Source: Daucus carota subsp. sativus (taxonomy: Eukaryota > Streptophyta > Magnoliopsida > Apiales > Apiaceae). Taken from it: a DNA stretch of 64,000 nucleotides. The notes beneath the pieces are model-generated. The model was not told the origin of the DNA and did not search any database. It worked only from the letters and a program-made list of their open reading frames with translations. Each line of letters begins with the position of its first letter. The first letter of the stretch is position 1. The DNA lies in contig NC_030383.2 of assembly GCF_001625215.2 (NCBI RefSeq), forward strand, positions 44,574,380 to 44,638,379, read 5' to 3'. Positions 46,719 through 59,107 of this stretch are shown in pieces. Made by a program: the position numbers and the translations under genes.

Positions 46719-47505
46719 TATTAAATAAAGTACATAAGTGACATGATTTGTCGAATACATGAAGAATATTTTAAATAACTACGCTGGTGATTTCAAGTCG
46801 CCGATTAGTGATCACAAGTCACTGACATTTCGCCAAAAGTTAAAATAACAGTATTGTCTCTCGCATCTTTAATGACATGAGATCAGATCGTTAATATCTC
46901 TCACCATCATCATGAAAGTGTAGGTTAAGCGTACCAAACAGCCTATAAGTATACAACCGACCTATACTTGGTCATACTGAAATTACGAAAGTTGTCCAAG
47001 TCTTGTTAACTTGACCACTAAGAGACGTTTAAAGGGGACCCGTTTCTTGGTTATGGTATCGGCCTATCGGGGAGGAGACTGGGGAGGGATTGTGTTGAAT
47101 CCATAAAACTCTCAGTAGTCGGTGATGTCATTAGCATTAATGAAAGCCATGTATTTATATAGCTAGGTCACTGAATCATAACCGAAAAGAAATCCCATTA
47201 GGCCACGCCTCTCTTATGACGGTCCAGGCCTTGAATCTTAACCACAGTCTGATGCATGCAGTTTGAACGGCCATCCAGAGATAATATACATGAAATTTCC
47301 GTCCATGTACATTGATACCTTGTATGATTCCTAGGCTGCTCCCCCTTAACATATTCAAATGAGACCGGCGCCGATTACCATAGTATAATAAGTGAACATC
47401 AAATCGTAATTCTAATACTACATCACCAGTTTCTGAATGTTTATATATATATAAATCAATACTGTATTACTTTTCACCGCAGATACTATATACTATATTG
47501 GGGTT
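46719..47505. other. Intergenic, no gene recognised
   Basis: Nothing recognised. Confidence 0.4.
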
Positions 47506-47600
47506 AATTATCAAGTTGGTCACTGAATTGAGTTTAATTTATCAAATTGGTCACTAAACTGAAAATGGTATTAAGATGATCACTGAAATCACGATAAATA
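47506..47600 (+). repeat. Short tandem units of a dispersed repeat
   Basis: Three degenerate units of ~30 bp built on ATCAA(G/A)TTGGTCACT: near 47510, 47540 and 47565. Confidence 0.55.
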
Positions 47601-47822
47601 TCAAACAAGTACCTCGAAATATGAGTTCAAGTATCAAAAATACGATTTCTAGAGTTTTACACATTATTTTTAAATGTTACCACAACCAACCAAAAGGTTA
47701 TGACTTCTAGTATGATGATAATATATTTAGATTTTATAAAGTTTATTTATTATCTATTTTTATTATATAGTTATTTTTTTGGTTTTAATTAAAAATAAAT
47801 TATAAATGAGCTTAAAAAAGTA

Positions 47823-48034
47823 CTCCTCTGTTACTCTATGTTAGTCGTTTTGATTTTGTGTACGTATTTTGAGTTGTACAAATAACTTACTTTTACATAT
47901 TATTTTTCAAAATTTCTTTTTCTGAATAAAAGTTTAATATCTATAATTTTATTCAGAAAAAAATTGAAAAATAATGTGTGGAAAGACTTTTTTTTATACC
48001 TCAAAATACGTCTAAAAAATTAGAACGGAAGAGG
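47823..48034. mobile_element. Stowaway-like MITE 3 (degenerate)
   Basis: CTCCTCTGTTACTCTATGTT at the left and TTAGAACGGAAGAGG at the right, flanked by TA. The interior pairs through TTTTCTGAATAAA / TTTATTCAGAAAA, as in MITE 1. Confidence 0.75.
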
Positions 48035-48036
48035 TA

Positions 48037-49558
48037 TATCATCATTTATCATCACGCACATGCATGCATGAGCTGATCTTACAAGAGACTGGCCTATTTA
48101 CCGAGACTTAAAACCAGGATTTTAAGTTATCTCTGATTTTAAACTAAAAAATGTTTTTTGTGATAATTAGGAAATTGGCTTAACGTCAGAAATATGTCAG
48201 AAGCTGATTTAATGTCAGAAATTAGTTTGAGCTAATTTTGTCAATGACTATTTTTTTAGAACTTTTTTTGATAAAAATCACTCTTAAATCATAAATTACT
48301 CATAAATCACTTTTATTATTATTATATTTTTAATAACTCATAAGTTATTAATAAGTTAAAATTATCCAAACAAACATTTTAAACTCTCAACTTATAAAAA
48401 AAATTATGCTAAACTATAAATCCCGTTAAGTCATAAATCATAATCTCAACCAAACGCGCTCTTTGAGGACTAACCATTGGGCAATGGGCTACATATACAC
48501 TTGTTTAAAATGTAGTGTGGTGTGTTTATTTTGTTTTTGTTTTAGATCAATACATTGGTTCATTTGGTTTGCAGCTTATTACGTAAACTCTAGGAGTTTA
48601 TCCGATGCGCATTCAAAAGGGTACGATTGCGGTTCCTACATTAAGAAAAAAAGGGTCATTCAATTTTCCTCATTTTGATCTTAGGTGTATATATTAAATT
48701 TGAATATTTATTTAATAAAGTACGTAAAATTATTAACATTCAGTAACAAGAAGTCTTGTTCGGTCCATAAATTTCACAGTATGAATAATTTAAAATTTAA
48801 GTTTGCATTAACTCATAAAATATCTGAATAACTCACCTTCATCTAACGGAAAAGCATGCAAAGATATCTCCGGATATTTAGATAATAATACCTTTAATAG
48901 CAATAAGAAAATACTCATTTAAATCTCTACAAGAATCCTAAAAAAACAGACGAAATAAGAAGAATATAAATATATATATATATATATTATATAAATTATA
49001 AAAAAGTATAAAGGATAATATATGCAATGAAAATTATTTTAAAAAGTGTGGGTATATATCCTAAAAAATAAAATAAAAAATAAAGTATAAACCAAAGAAG
49101 GAACTTTGCTTACACACTAAAGTAATTAAAATTAAAATTAAAATACATTTAATTATTTTTTACAAGCCAAAATATACATCACTCCTACCCATAAATGGTA
49201 TAAATTAGCTGAGACACAGTTAATCAATTAATACAATTTAAGAAGTTCAATGCTACTATTTAATATCCTCGAAATAAAGGTTTGGAACTTCGAAGTGCAC
49301 GGGCTGGGCCGTTGAGATACTAACCATACATACGAATGCCCGGGACTAGTTTACATATCCATGTTGGGCTATCATGCTAGAGTTATTTTGTGGTAAAATG
49401 ATAATCTTTTCTTATTTAATGAAAATCTGCAAGCAGATATTATTATAATTAAATTGCTAATTTACCATATCTACTCCAGATTATAAAGCATTACTATATA
49501 TTTTCAGAAGTTATAGTCAAACTTAATTACATATGTAAAATTTACTTTATTGCATATA
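48037..49558. other. AT-rich intergenic DNA
   Basis: No gene recognised. A (TA)n run lies near 48970-48988. Confidence 0.45.
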
Positions 49559-49586
49559 CTAGCCTATAACCCGTGCGAAGCACGGG
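49559..49586 (-). other. Helitron 3' terminus (stem-loop plus CTAG)
   Basis: On the minus strand CCCGTGC-TTC-GCACGGG, then TTATAGG, then CTAG|T. It is the same architecture as the plus-strand terminus at 26260-26286. Confidence 0.82.
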
Positions 49587-50546
49587 CTACCATATTATTT
49601 TAATTTTATTATTTACAAAGTTAATATCATTTTATTAATATTTTATTATTAATTAAACAAAATGGTATTACAATCAATAACGTGTGGATGTGTTGAAAAA
49701 TAAATTTTGCATTAGTTGTGTAAGTATTTTTATGACACAATATATAAAAACCGCGCCAAATATTATAAATGTTTTAAGACTCAATTTTTTTTTTTGAAAA
49801 TTAGGATTATATATACATATATAATATATCACATGTGGTTAATTTTTATTTAAAATTTGGTCATGAATATATTTAATACAATTTTTTTTTGAAATTAAAT
49901 ACTTTATGAATCAGAATTATCTGACATTTGGAAAATTTGAAATCAGATATTCTTGAAAAAAAATAATGGTTCAATAAAAAATTATGAAAAATAAATTTGA
50001 AATAAGTAATATGACTTTTCTTTCTTCTAATAGAAATTATGAAAATACTTTTAAAACAATTAATTAAAAAAAGCCAACACTCCTTGTAAATAATTCATTT
50101 ATCCATAAAACATTGAAAGTTTTCTAACAACGTTGCACGACAAGAACTTGTAAAATTAAATTGTAGTTGGAGATAAAAAAAAAACATCTCTTTTCATCAG
50201 GCCTTAATAAACCTATTCACACTACAATTTTCTTTATAAATCACACATTACATCTTGCAAGAGGTTGTCAAAATGACCAACGGCCATATGCACAACCATA
50301 GCATTAAGCAACTGCACTTAGGAACTAGATGGATGATCCCGGGTACCCACATGAAAGAATTGCAGCCTTAGGTGTCAACTTTATCCCTGAGATGGTCAAA
50401 AGATAGCATGCTTGTCTAAATTTCTCAAACCCATGCTTCTTGTAAGCAGCCTCCGAAAATCAAACTTAATATGGCTGCATCGATGTTACCTTTGTAGCAA
50501 TGGTATCATGGTTGTAACCATTCTACATAGGAAAGCTTTCCCTTAC

Positions 50547-50683
50547 CGGTTGATTTTCTTTTGTCCCAATCACCCTCATAATCTGTTCCGCCTGACCAAG
50601 CGTATTTACGACTTTCATGAGGGAGCATCCCTTTTAGTCTGCCTAAATAGACATCTCCATTAAGAAATATGTATTCCGTAGTC
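50547..50683 (-). pseudogene. Captured exon with MORN repeats (PIP5K-like)
   Basis: The 137-nt block has an acceptor (TTTCAG before 50683) and a donor (GTAAGG after 50547) and encodes two MORN-type repeats. The first runs from NGDVYLGRLKGMLPHESRKY, the second is TDYEGDWDKRKSTGKGKLSY, whose end passes the donor. MORN repeats of this form occur at the N-terminus of plant PI4P 5-kinases, among others. No kinase domain is present. Beyond the donor the frame soon meets a stop. A host-gene exon without its gene, inside the Helitron, suggests capture. Confidence 0.62.
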
Positions 50684-52340
50684 CTGAAAGGGGGAAAGAT
50701 AAATAAATTAAACATCGTTGATCACATGAAATCAATAAAGCCATCAAAAAAGTAAGGTTGTAAAACAAAGAATAACAGTTAATACTAAAACGCAGAAGTA
50801 TATTCTCCATCACGGATGACAAAATGACCTAGGGCTTTAAAATGCCATTAGCTGGCTGACGATACCTTAAACTAAAATTGTTTTGAAGACCACTCTCCCA
50901 ATCTGAACAAATAGTAAAAGTATCAATCCATTCAAACAGGTGCTTATTCTGGATAATCGGAATTTCCATAAGCACAAATGTACTTAATAGTGAACTAATT
51001 ATTCCAAGGATTAGACTGATTCAACCGGAAATAATAGTTATATCATAATCATACCTCATTTTTTGTTAAGCATAATCAAACTTTTTCACATCAACAAATC
51101 AATATTTGTCATTCCTGTTGCTCCTTAACTCCAATTTAGTCTTTCTTCTCCAGCTTCTTAATAAAACAAAAGCTTTATAAAAGAACACCCGAGATTGCAT
51201 AAACTTCAAAGTAACTTAGATATGCTCTATAAATTAGCAAAAAAATAAACTTTCAATATTCTTTACATACTTTGTGCATAAACAGAAACAATTTATGGTC
51301 TTTCACTACCCTAATAAAAAAGAATCTTATAGTTCACAAACCTTTTGAGGGAAAATTAAAAGTCTATTTTGTTCCCCAATTTATATCCTTTTATGGATGA
51401 AAAATTAAAAAGCAGATTTCACAATTCAAATCAAACAATTTTAACTGTAAAAGCATGCTATAGTTAGGAATTTTTCACATTTCACTACCATTTACCAAGT
51501 ATAAAAGCAGAGAAATATTTCACAATATTGCGGATTCAACAACCTAACTAAACCATAAGTAAAATATGCATATAAATATACATGCCTGTATACGTGCCTG
51601 TACTCCAGTTGCAACCGTGGAGAGTTATTCAAAGTATTTTAGCATTTCTCGTATATATAAAGAAAAAGACGATGTGCTAACAACGCAATAATAACCAAAA
51701 TATTAAAATATCAATAGAAAACATACATCAATTAAGTTCTAACATACATGTGGATCTACAAACTGACCGGATAACTCACTTGTCATCTATATATACTTGT
51801 CATCGAATTTGTAGTTTGCTTGTTCACTTTTAGCTTAAATTAAGATTAACATGTTAACACTTACAGTTTCTTGCCATTGTTATATGTTCTGCAGGACCAA
51901 GAAAAGTTGCACTGTATTATGATAATAAACGATTTTTTATGTGCTTTATCAAATATACTTTTATTCATTTGAACTACTTGCTCAAGGGCTTCGAATTCAT
52001 GTGCTTGTAAACTGTAATTACTCTGTCTTGTCCTTGGATCTCCAATGGAGAAACTATGTTGTATGCTGATGAGTCTGGAGTGCATATAGATCAGAGGGAA
52101 GTAAAGTCTGGAGTGCATATAAATCCAGGGGGAAGTAAAGCATTATAAGTAATGGATTAGAATCTAAATCAAGAAAAAGATTGGCCGTGCCTCTAAGGGG
52201 TTTCGGGGAAGATTTGCCCCTACCAAGACCTTCCTATAGAATTTGCCCCTGCATAGAAGAAAAACGTAAGGGCTGTTACAAACCTATTTTCTCCTACAAT
52301 AAAATTCCAATTTAGGTTTCTTATATTTTTAATTAGTTGT
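50684..52340. other. Helitron interior, unidentified
   Basis: AT-rich. An open stretch at 51861-52118 (minus) has a fragment LQAHEFEALEQVVQMNKS that I cannot assign. Confidence 0.4.
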
Positions 52341-55300
52341 TGTAACGACCGCAAAATTCTAAATACGTAATTACGTGATTATTTAAACTCTTATAGGGAG
52401 GTTTGATTATTTAATTATCTTATAAAATGATTTCGGATTTCAAAAGTCGGAAATATTAGTTGAGAATTAGTTAGTACGATAATTTTTGAAGATACAAATT
52501 AGTTGCTGACAATTTATTTTAGTGCACGTTGCTATTAGACTTCGTTTAACGCGAACATTACAAAGACGCGAATTTTTATTGATAGATAATTCGTGACTAA
52601 ACATATATATAAAAATAATGTTTATTAGTCGTATCTATTATCAGTATTATTATTAGTTATCAATGCGGGATTTGATCGAAGAATATTTATTAAGTCCAGA
52701 AATATTCGCAACGATTAAATTAGATTCACGAAAATAGAATTTTACGGGTTATCGGATTAAACATTTCTTTAAGCCCAAATATTGTAGCTTGGTGGCCAAG
52801 TAACGAGACTTGGTGCCCAAGTAATGTTACTTGGTGCCCAAGTAACGATTAGGACTAAGCAATGTAATGATTGGTTGTTAAACAAATAGTTAGCCATAAT
52901 GACAATTAAAAGGAGTGCTATATAAATAAAAATGTTGGCTTACTTAAAAAGTTTAGTTGGAGCAGAGGAGAAAATTGTGGAGATTATGAAGAGAAGAGTA
53001 AAGAGGAGGAAGCAATTAAAGAGTTTGAGAATGAACAATTTTCTACACTTAAGGTAAGATTATTCAATTAATCTCTTAGATTTTATGAGTTGTTAATTTA
53101 AATATTACATGAAGGACCCAATTGAGCTTACATTGATGTGGTCCCAATTCTTTAGATTTTTCTACTGTATCATTTTCTTGGAAGATGCTTGTTTTAGTAA
53201 GAAAAATGCAAGTCCATACTCCATATACATATATATACACATGAGAATTGGGGATTTTTGTTAACATAGTTATAAAATTAGGGATTTTGTCATTTGGGGT
53301 TTGAAACTTGACTTTTGCTTGATGTGATGAGGGTTTGAATTGATTGAGGGGTTGGATCGTTTCCGGGTCCGGGTAATAGGATGGTGGTGGTCGGCCGGAG
53401 CTCCAATCGGCGTTGCCGACGGAGCCTCGCGGCGGAGATGAGCAGAGGGGAGGAGCGGCAAGCGAGAGAGGGAGAGATAGCAGGGGAGAGGAAGGAAAAG
53501 CAAGGGAGAAGAAGGAGAGAGAGAGAGAGAGAGAGAGATCGGAGAGGGGAGGAGGAACAATGGCGGCTCGCCGCCGGAGTTTACTCCGGCCGGCAGTGGT
53601 GGTGATTGGTTAAAGAAGAGGGAGGAGGGAAGATGAGGGAGATGAGTGTAGGTAGTTTAGTGATTTAATTTAAGAAAAGAAAATCTGATAAATAATTCGT
53701 TGTGCATAAATTTGATGTCGAATTGTAAAATAAATTACGTATTTGGATTCCTTGTGAAAAAAATACATGGAAAGGGCTCTTTAATCAAGTGATTTGAGTG
53801 AAAAATGAGAGAGTTATAGATGGTCAAAGTTAGCCATGGATGTTGACTTCGAGGAGAGAGAAAACTTGATTGGTGTGTTGGAGAAGATGATGATGTGGCA
53901 GTTTCTGATTGGTTAGAATATTAAAGATTAGTATTTAATTAATTTGAGTGATTAAATGATGGAATTAGTAAAAGTGTAAAATATGAAAGTTTAAGTAAAT
54001 GATTTTTCAGATTTAATGGTGAAGTTTAATTTTGGGTTCGAGATATATTAAATAAATTTATATTTTGGATGATTTAATAGGTAATATTTGAATTTATGGA
54101 TGTGGTCAATAATTGGTTAAGGAGACCATTTAGAATAAGTGAGAAATCGGGAAATCGATATAATTATAAGAGTGGAACAAATTAGGGATATTTGTGAATT
54201 ATTTGTAAGTAGAGATTTATAATTCTAGATTTAAAGATTGGATTAGCAAATAATTCAAGTGGATTTCTTAGATTAATAAAAAAAGAGATAATTATTTAAT
54301 TAAAGTCCATTATTTGAGGATTTAAGGGATAATAGAAAAACAATTTAAATATTATCAAAACGAGGAACTATAAATTATGAATTTATAGTAGATTATTCGA
54401 GATTATTTAAAGTAAAGACTACTAAATTCACTATTTTGTGTGACATAGAATATCTACTATCTGGAAAGGCGAGCTCAATTTGAGACAAGAATATTTTATA
54501 TAAATATCAAAGGACACCAGGCAAGTTCACTTAATCCTTTCTTTGATGTGCCCATGATGTGCAAATATTTGTCGAACATGATTTCATTTGATATTTAAAT
54601 CTGTGTTTGAATCCCGATATTTTGACACGTATTTAAATATTTGAGAAAATCGGGAAGAGACGGATACTAGAAGATTTGACATTCGTTCAGAATATTATTC
54701 AAACAGTTTTCTACATTGCTGAGTCCACCTATTGTTCAGGATGACTCATTATTTTGTAAAATCACAAATATCGTCAATTTTCAAATCTTTAACCTATCAC
54801 TCCTTTTGAGATGATTACCCTATTTTGCAATCTTTATTTCGTTACAGAAATTCATATTCGATATTTAATTCTAACCTTGCTCATATTCGAGAAGTCTTGT
54901 TTATATCTTTGAGTTATTATATCAATGCAAGAATAACTCAGTTGAATTCTCTCTAAACCTTGATTGTTCGCTAACATCGACATTTTAATTGTCGAGACCC
55001 CGAACTTTGATTCGTATTTCTTGTGAATTTTATGCTTTTGATGTTTTCTTCAGATAACTGATTATTCTTTCTATATACTTTAAAGGGGATAATTTGCTTG
55101 ATTATTGAGTTCCCCTCCTCGTTTCTTATTCTCGTTCAATCTGTTAAACTTCTACTCTTTAATTAGAACTATGATTAATCGATTTTATACAATGATCGTT
55201 AACCATGTTCGCTTCTATGTTATTGTTCTTGGGATGTTGTGATCGGATTACTGTTTCTTTGTAATTCGGCTGAAAAGTATTTAATTCTGAATTGTGAGGA

Positions 55301-56102
55301 TGCATTTGTTCGAATTCTTGTGAGAAAGGGGAAGATTTATTCAATATGAAGTGAGCCAATTTGTACTCGGGGAATGAATTTCATAAACTGGTCAACACGA
55401 ATGATTTGCATTCGTGGAAGAGTGGAAATGTCTGTTGGCCCTATGTGTGGGACAACTTTAAGGGTTGAAAGTGATAACCCTTATGCTAGCAAATAAACGG
55501 GGGAAACTGTGTGCCGCCATTCGAAAGTCGCGATCAGACTGCGAAGGTGACACGGGGTGGTATCTACTTAGTGGCGGTGATCGAGCCATATGGTGGAACC
55601 ATCAAGGATGGAGACCAGTATTATTATTATTCTTTGATTTCTTGAGTTCAATATGTGATTATCTGCAGCTCTCATTTTGAATCTGCTTAATTGTTATATC
55701 TGCTTAAATTCCTTTACCTAATCTATGATGTTTGCACTTGAACTGTGAACTTGCTGAGCATTAAATTGCTCATACTTGCAACTCTTTATTTCCTTTAACA
55801 GTAAAGACAGAAAATGACACAAATGAGAAGGGTAATTCGGAAGCATATAACAGCAAAAATCAAGGGCAAAGCCTGAGGCGGTGGCACGAAGGGTGCGAAG
55901 ACTTGTTCCTGTAACGAGAATGTTTTAGGATTATAATAATGGTAGATTGTACTTTTGAACTTATCATTGTAATATTATAATAGATTGCGTGGAAGTGTAA
56001 GTTCGACCCTGGACTTGTGGGGCGAGCTATGTATTGGAAGTCAGGTATGCTATAATAATGTGACGGCCTAGATCCGGGATATATGGATCTGGGGGCGTTA
56101 CA
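52341..56102 (+). repeat. Solo-LTR-like sequence (3.76 kb, chromovirus type)
   Basis: It starts TGTAACGACCGC and ends GGGGGCGTTACA, giving TGTAACG/CGTTACA inverted ends with TG...CA. These ends are typical of the very long LTRs of Tekay/Del-type Gypsy chromoviruses. There is no internal gag or pol. The interior includes a GC-rich block (53360-53620) with a GA microsatellite and a conserved-looking GC-balanced block at 55430-55620. No clean 5-bp target duplication is visible. The strand is arbitrary. It is probably a solo LTR left by recombination. Confidence 0.6.
53519..53537. repeat. (GA)n microsatellite
   Basis: A GA-dinucleotide run within the GC-rich part of the solo LTR. It sits in short overlapping frames of Arg/Glu repeats that are not genes. 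Confidence 0.8.
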
Positions 56103-56483
56103 AATGTATCTAAGTTGTTCCAGACAGATTGAACTATAATATCATGTATCTATAAAGCTTCTGCTCAATTCATGGCAAGACCCTTAAAGTTTTGTGCTTG
56201 ACTGTTTAATTAATATGCTATTGGATTTAACTGAAATGTCTATCAATTGAATATCAAGCACATCTACAAAGAGAAATGGCTACAGCCTACAGATTGCAAA
56301 CCTGTGAGCCTGAGTGAAAAATTTTGGTGCACCTATCACCACCACCTCCTCCAGATGCAAGCAGATTTGTCTGACCTTGGTGTAATCTTGTAGTCTAAGC
56401 TCAAATGAACAAATTCACTTGGGTGAACAGGTTGTGCCTGAAAATTCAAAATCAAATAACTAAAACACTGGTAATTGCTACCT

Positions 56484-56588
56484 TTAACGCGAAGCTCCAA
56501 AAGCATCAGCAAAAAAGCTGAGGTCGTCGATAGGATCCATCTCAAATCCTGCTACTAAAGATCGTGCATAAGCCATTGCCTCTTCTTT
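56484..56588 (-). pseudogene. Terminal exon of an unidentified gene
   Basis: On the minus strand, 34 codons and [20 protein letters not shown], then [17 protein letters not shown]. It looks like a conserved protein C-terminus, but I do not recognise the family. The upstream block 56717-56769 (53 nt) would join it out of phase, suggesting decay. Confidence 0.45.
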
Positions 56589-56716
56589 CTAGAGCACAAA
56601 TTTTTTAGATTGCTGGACATGCTTAAGATGATTCTGTCATTAGCAAGACAAATAGTTGCTCCAGAAGAACTTATAGCTTTCATATTGCAATAGGATAAAC
56701 AGAAAGATGATCTTAC

Positions 56717-56990
56717 CTAGAATTTTCATCTTGCATAGCATTATCAGCTTCATATGAACTACCACTACACTGAATCATATAAAAAAAACATAGGCAAAAT
56801 TTTGTAAGCTTTCAGTTTTTTTACAATATTACATATGTAGTAATGTTTATATGCAATAATAATAAGAAGATCCCTTCGTGGATCCATTTGATACAGCAGA
56901 GTTTTAATCTGAGCAAACTCTTGCTCTAACGAAACGAATCTCTCAAGAGCCTCAGGCGTGCCAACAAAAGCATAATCATCCAAGTGATAG
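56717..56990 (-). pseudogene. Exon-like blocks of an unidentified gene
   Basis: Block 56769-56717 encodes CSGSSYEADNAMQDENS between a CAG acceptor and a GTAAG donor. Block ~56990-56860 encodes DDYAFVGTPEALERFVSLEQ and EFAQIKTLLYQMDPRRDLL. Same strand as the neighbours. They may belong with 56484-56588 to one captured gene. Confidence 0.45.
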
Positions 56991-57693
56991 GTCTAAACAG
57001 TATCATTGTTCTGTAATATGATTTCCATAAATCCTCTATATGTGCAATTAATTAAACAAGTGTCAAATTCTCCATATATCTCCAACAGTAAGCCTGTCGA
57101 AATCATTTCGCATGCTAAGATAAGATCATCATATAAAATGTTTTATAGTAAAGATAAACACAAACTTTCATAGTAAAGGTAAACACAAACGAAAAGAAGA
57201 TGCCAAATATGTAACATTTCTTGGCCCCTATTTAGTGGGTAAATTATAAAAATGAATTAGAGACAAAAAAACATTAACGGATCCCAAACCGAATTAGCTG
57301 TGAACTAAAAATTAACGTATGTCACTCAACTGAGCTATAAACTTCGAAAAACACGAATTACAAAACCAATTTTCCGAAAAATCGAATTGATGCAAAGAAT
57401 CGATATAACACAAAACGACATATACACATATTAGAATTAAAAAGGGGGGGGGGGAAAGGAAAAGGTGAGTGTAATAGTAACTTTCTTCAGGCTGAAGCTC
57501 GATTAGTCTATATAATAGAAGAGAGCGATTAGATAATCTAGTTACATAAAAATATATAAATATGTGTTTCTGCATTCACGGAGAGAATTGGTACCTTTGC
57601 CTGAAGAACTCGAAGTCAGTACCTCTCATTTCCAGCCTTCACAAATATGTAACCGAAGTAGTAATATCAGTAATGATTAATGAATAATGAGAC

Positions 57694-57844
57694 CTTTCGA
57701 TTTCTGCAGGGCACCCTCTTTGAGTCTCTTTTCTCTGCCATCTTCATCCTTTAAAATTTGTTGAGCTTCATCTTGTGTAGTGTCTGATCCTTCGAAGTTT
57801 GGCAGGAAAAATGGGAGGTTAGTCCTCCACTCAACTCTTAGTCC
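57694..57844 (-). pseudogene. Exon-like block of an unidentified gene
   Basis: Between a TAG acceptor and a GT donor it encodes GLRVEWRTNLPFFLPNFEGS followed by an acidic/basic stretch ending GALQKSKG. Not recognised. Confidence 0.45.
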
Positions 57845-58125
57845 CTACCCAATTGAAAAAAAGTGCAAGTCAAAATTTCAAAATAGAAAGTACACATTTA
57901 ACTAAAAAAATTATTTCTTATTAAAATAGAGCTTTCCCACAGCACACTCACTCACAAAAATATTCAAAGTTCTAATTAAGGACCAAAAAATTGTTCATAG
58001 TTAAATTCATAATGTAACACCAATTATAACCGTCCCATTCAAAATCCTTTAAAAGCATTGAATTTTATAGAAGAATCATACAATCATGGTCAATACAAAA
58101 AACACAATTCCATACAAACATATAC

Positions 58126-58382
58126 CTTATTAGAAGTGACTGGCACAACCTAAGAGTCTGTGTCTCCTTATCGAGAACCCCGAGTGCAACCACCTGGTAT
58201 GTACTGTTCCTCTTCACATTCTGGTACATAGTAACCTCCGAATCCTCATCCACAGATGACGAACCTGAGCCCATTTTTAGATAGTGAAAGCATGAAAAAG
58301 TAGTGTATGTGCTGATATTTTTAATACATGGTTGTTCATGTATACTTATTAATAACCTGAGCCCATTTTTAGATAGCTGCAC
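58126..58382 (-). pseudogene. Exon-like block with an internal duplication
   Basis: Encodes GSGSSSVDEDSEVTMYQNVK and YQVVALGVLDKETQTLRLCQ before a GTATA donor at 58125. A 22-bp segment, 58263-58284, recurs at 58356-58377, so part of the exon start is duplicated. Family not recognised. Confidence 0.45.
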
Positions 58383-58473
58383 AGCCCCTGCACTGGTTAA
58401 TATTCTCTGCAGTGAAATTATATAAAATCTAGATTATCATAAATCTCTCTAAAGGATGTGATTCTGCTGCAGC

Positions 58474-58700
58474 TCACACCTTTAGCAGGGCATTAAGATC
58501 GTCGTGAGGATGTGTATTTTTCATATCAAATTTGGCTGGCTCTTTCAGGTTTTTCTGGCCATTAAATCTACTCATTTTATCTTCTGAAGCATAGGGTGAT
58601 ACGTCAGGTTTCATATTTTTCTTCTGCGTTGGCTTCTTTGGCTCATAGCTAAACGGTGTAGAACTGCAGGCTAATGGATGGAACCAACTAAACACTTAAA
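58474..58700 (-). pseudogene. Exon-like block, Lys/Pro-rich, unidentified
   Basis: The minus-strand frame carries SYEPKKPTQKKNMKPDVSPY through to HPHDDLNALLK at a GTG donor. Low complexity; no family assigned. Confidence 0.4.
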
Positions 58701-59107
58701 AATAGATAGATAAATGTAGATTATACCATGTTAGATGTAAAGGTGTAATACGAAAGCGTTAGAAGTTTAAATATCTAAATCAACAGTACTTTGTTTACCA
58801 GAATCGATTGTACATTGCAACAATAATTATTTGAGCAGCTCTTAAGTGTATCTTGACCAACAATTGAAACTCAAAAAACCAAGCCAATTTTAGGTCTAAG
58901 GACATCCTAAGTGTGAATATGAGTAAGGTAATTAAGCTTACCTATTTTAATTATTTCTTCGCTTCTTTGTATTTGTGTTGTATGTCAAGCTACCAATCTC
59001 TCGCCGTACTACCTTTGCCTCTTCTCAGATGATTGCTGCATCTCTGTGTTCGTGCTCAAACTTTTAAGGTTGATTTTCATCAAAAGAAATTAAAAGGAAA
59101 AAATGTG

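Noticed and set aside
53381..53613. Arg/Glu-rich overlapping ORFs
   Set aside because: Produced by the GA microsatellite inside the solo LTR.
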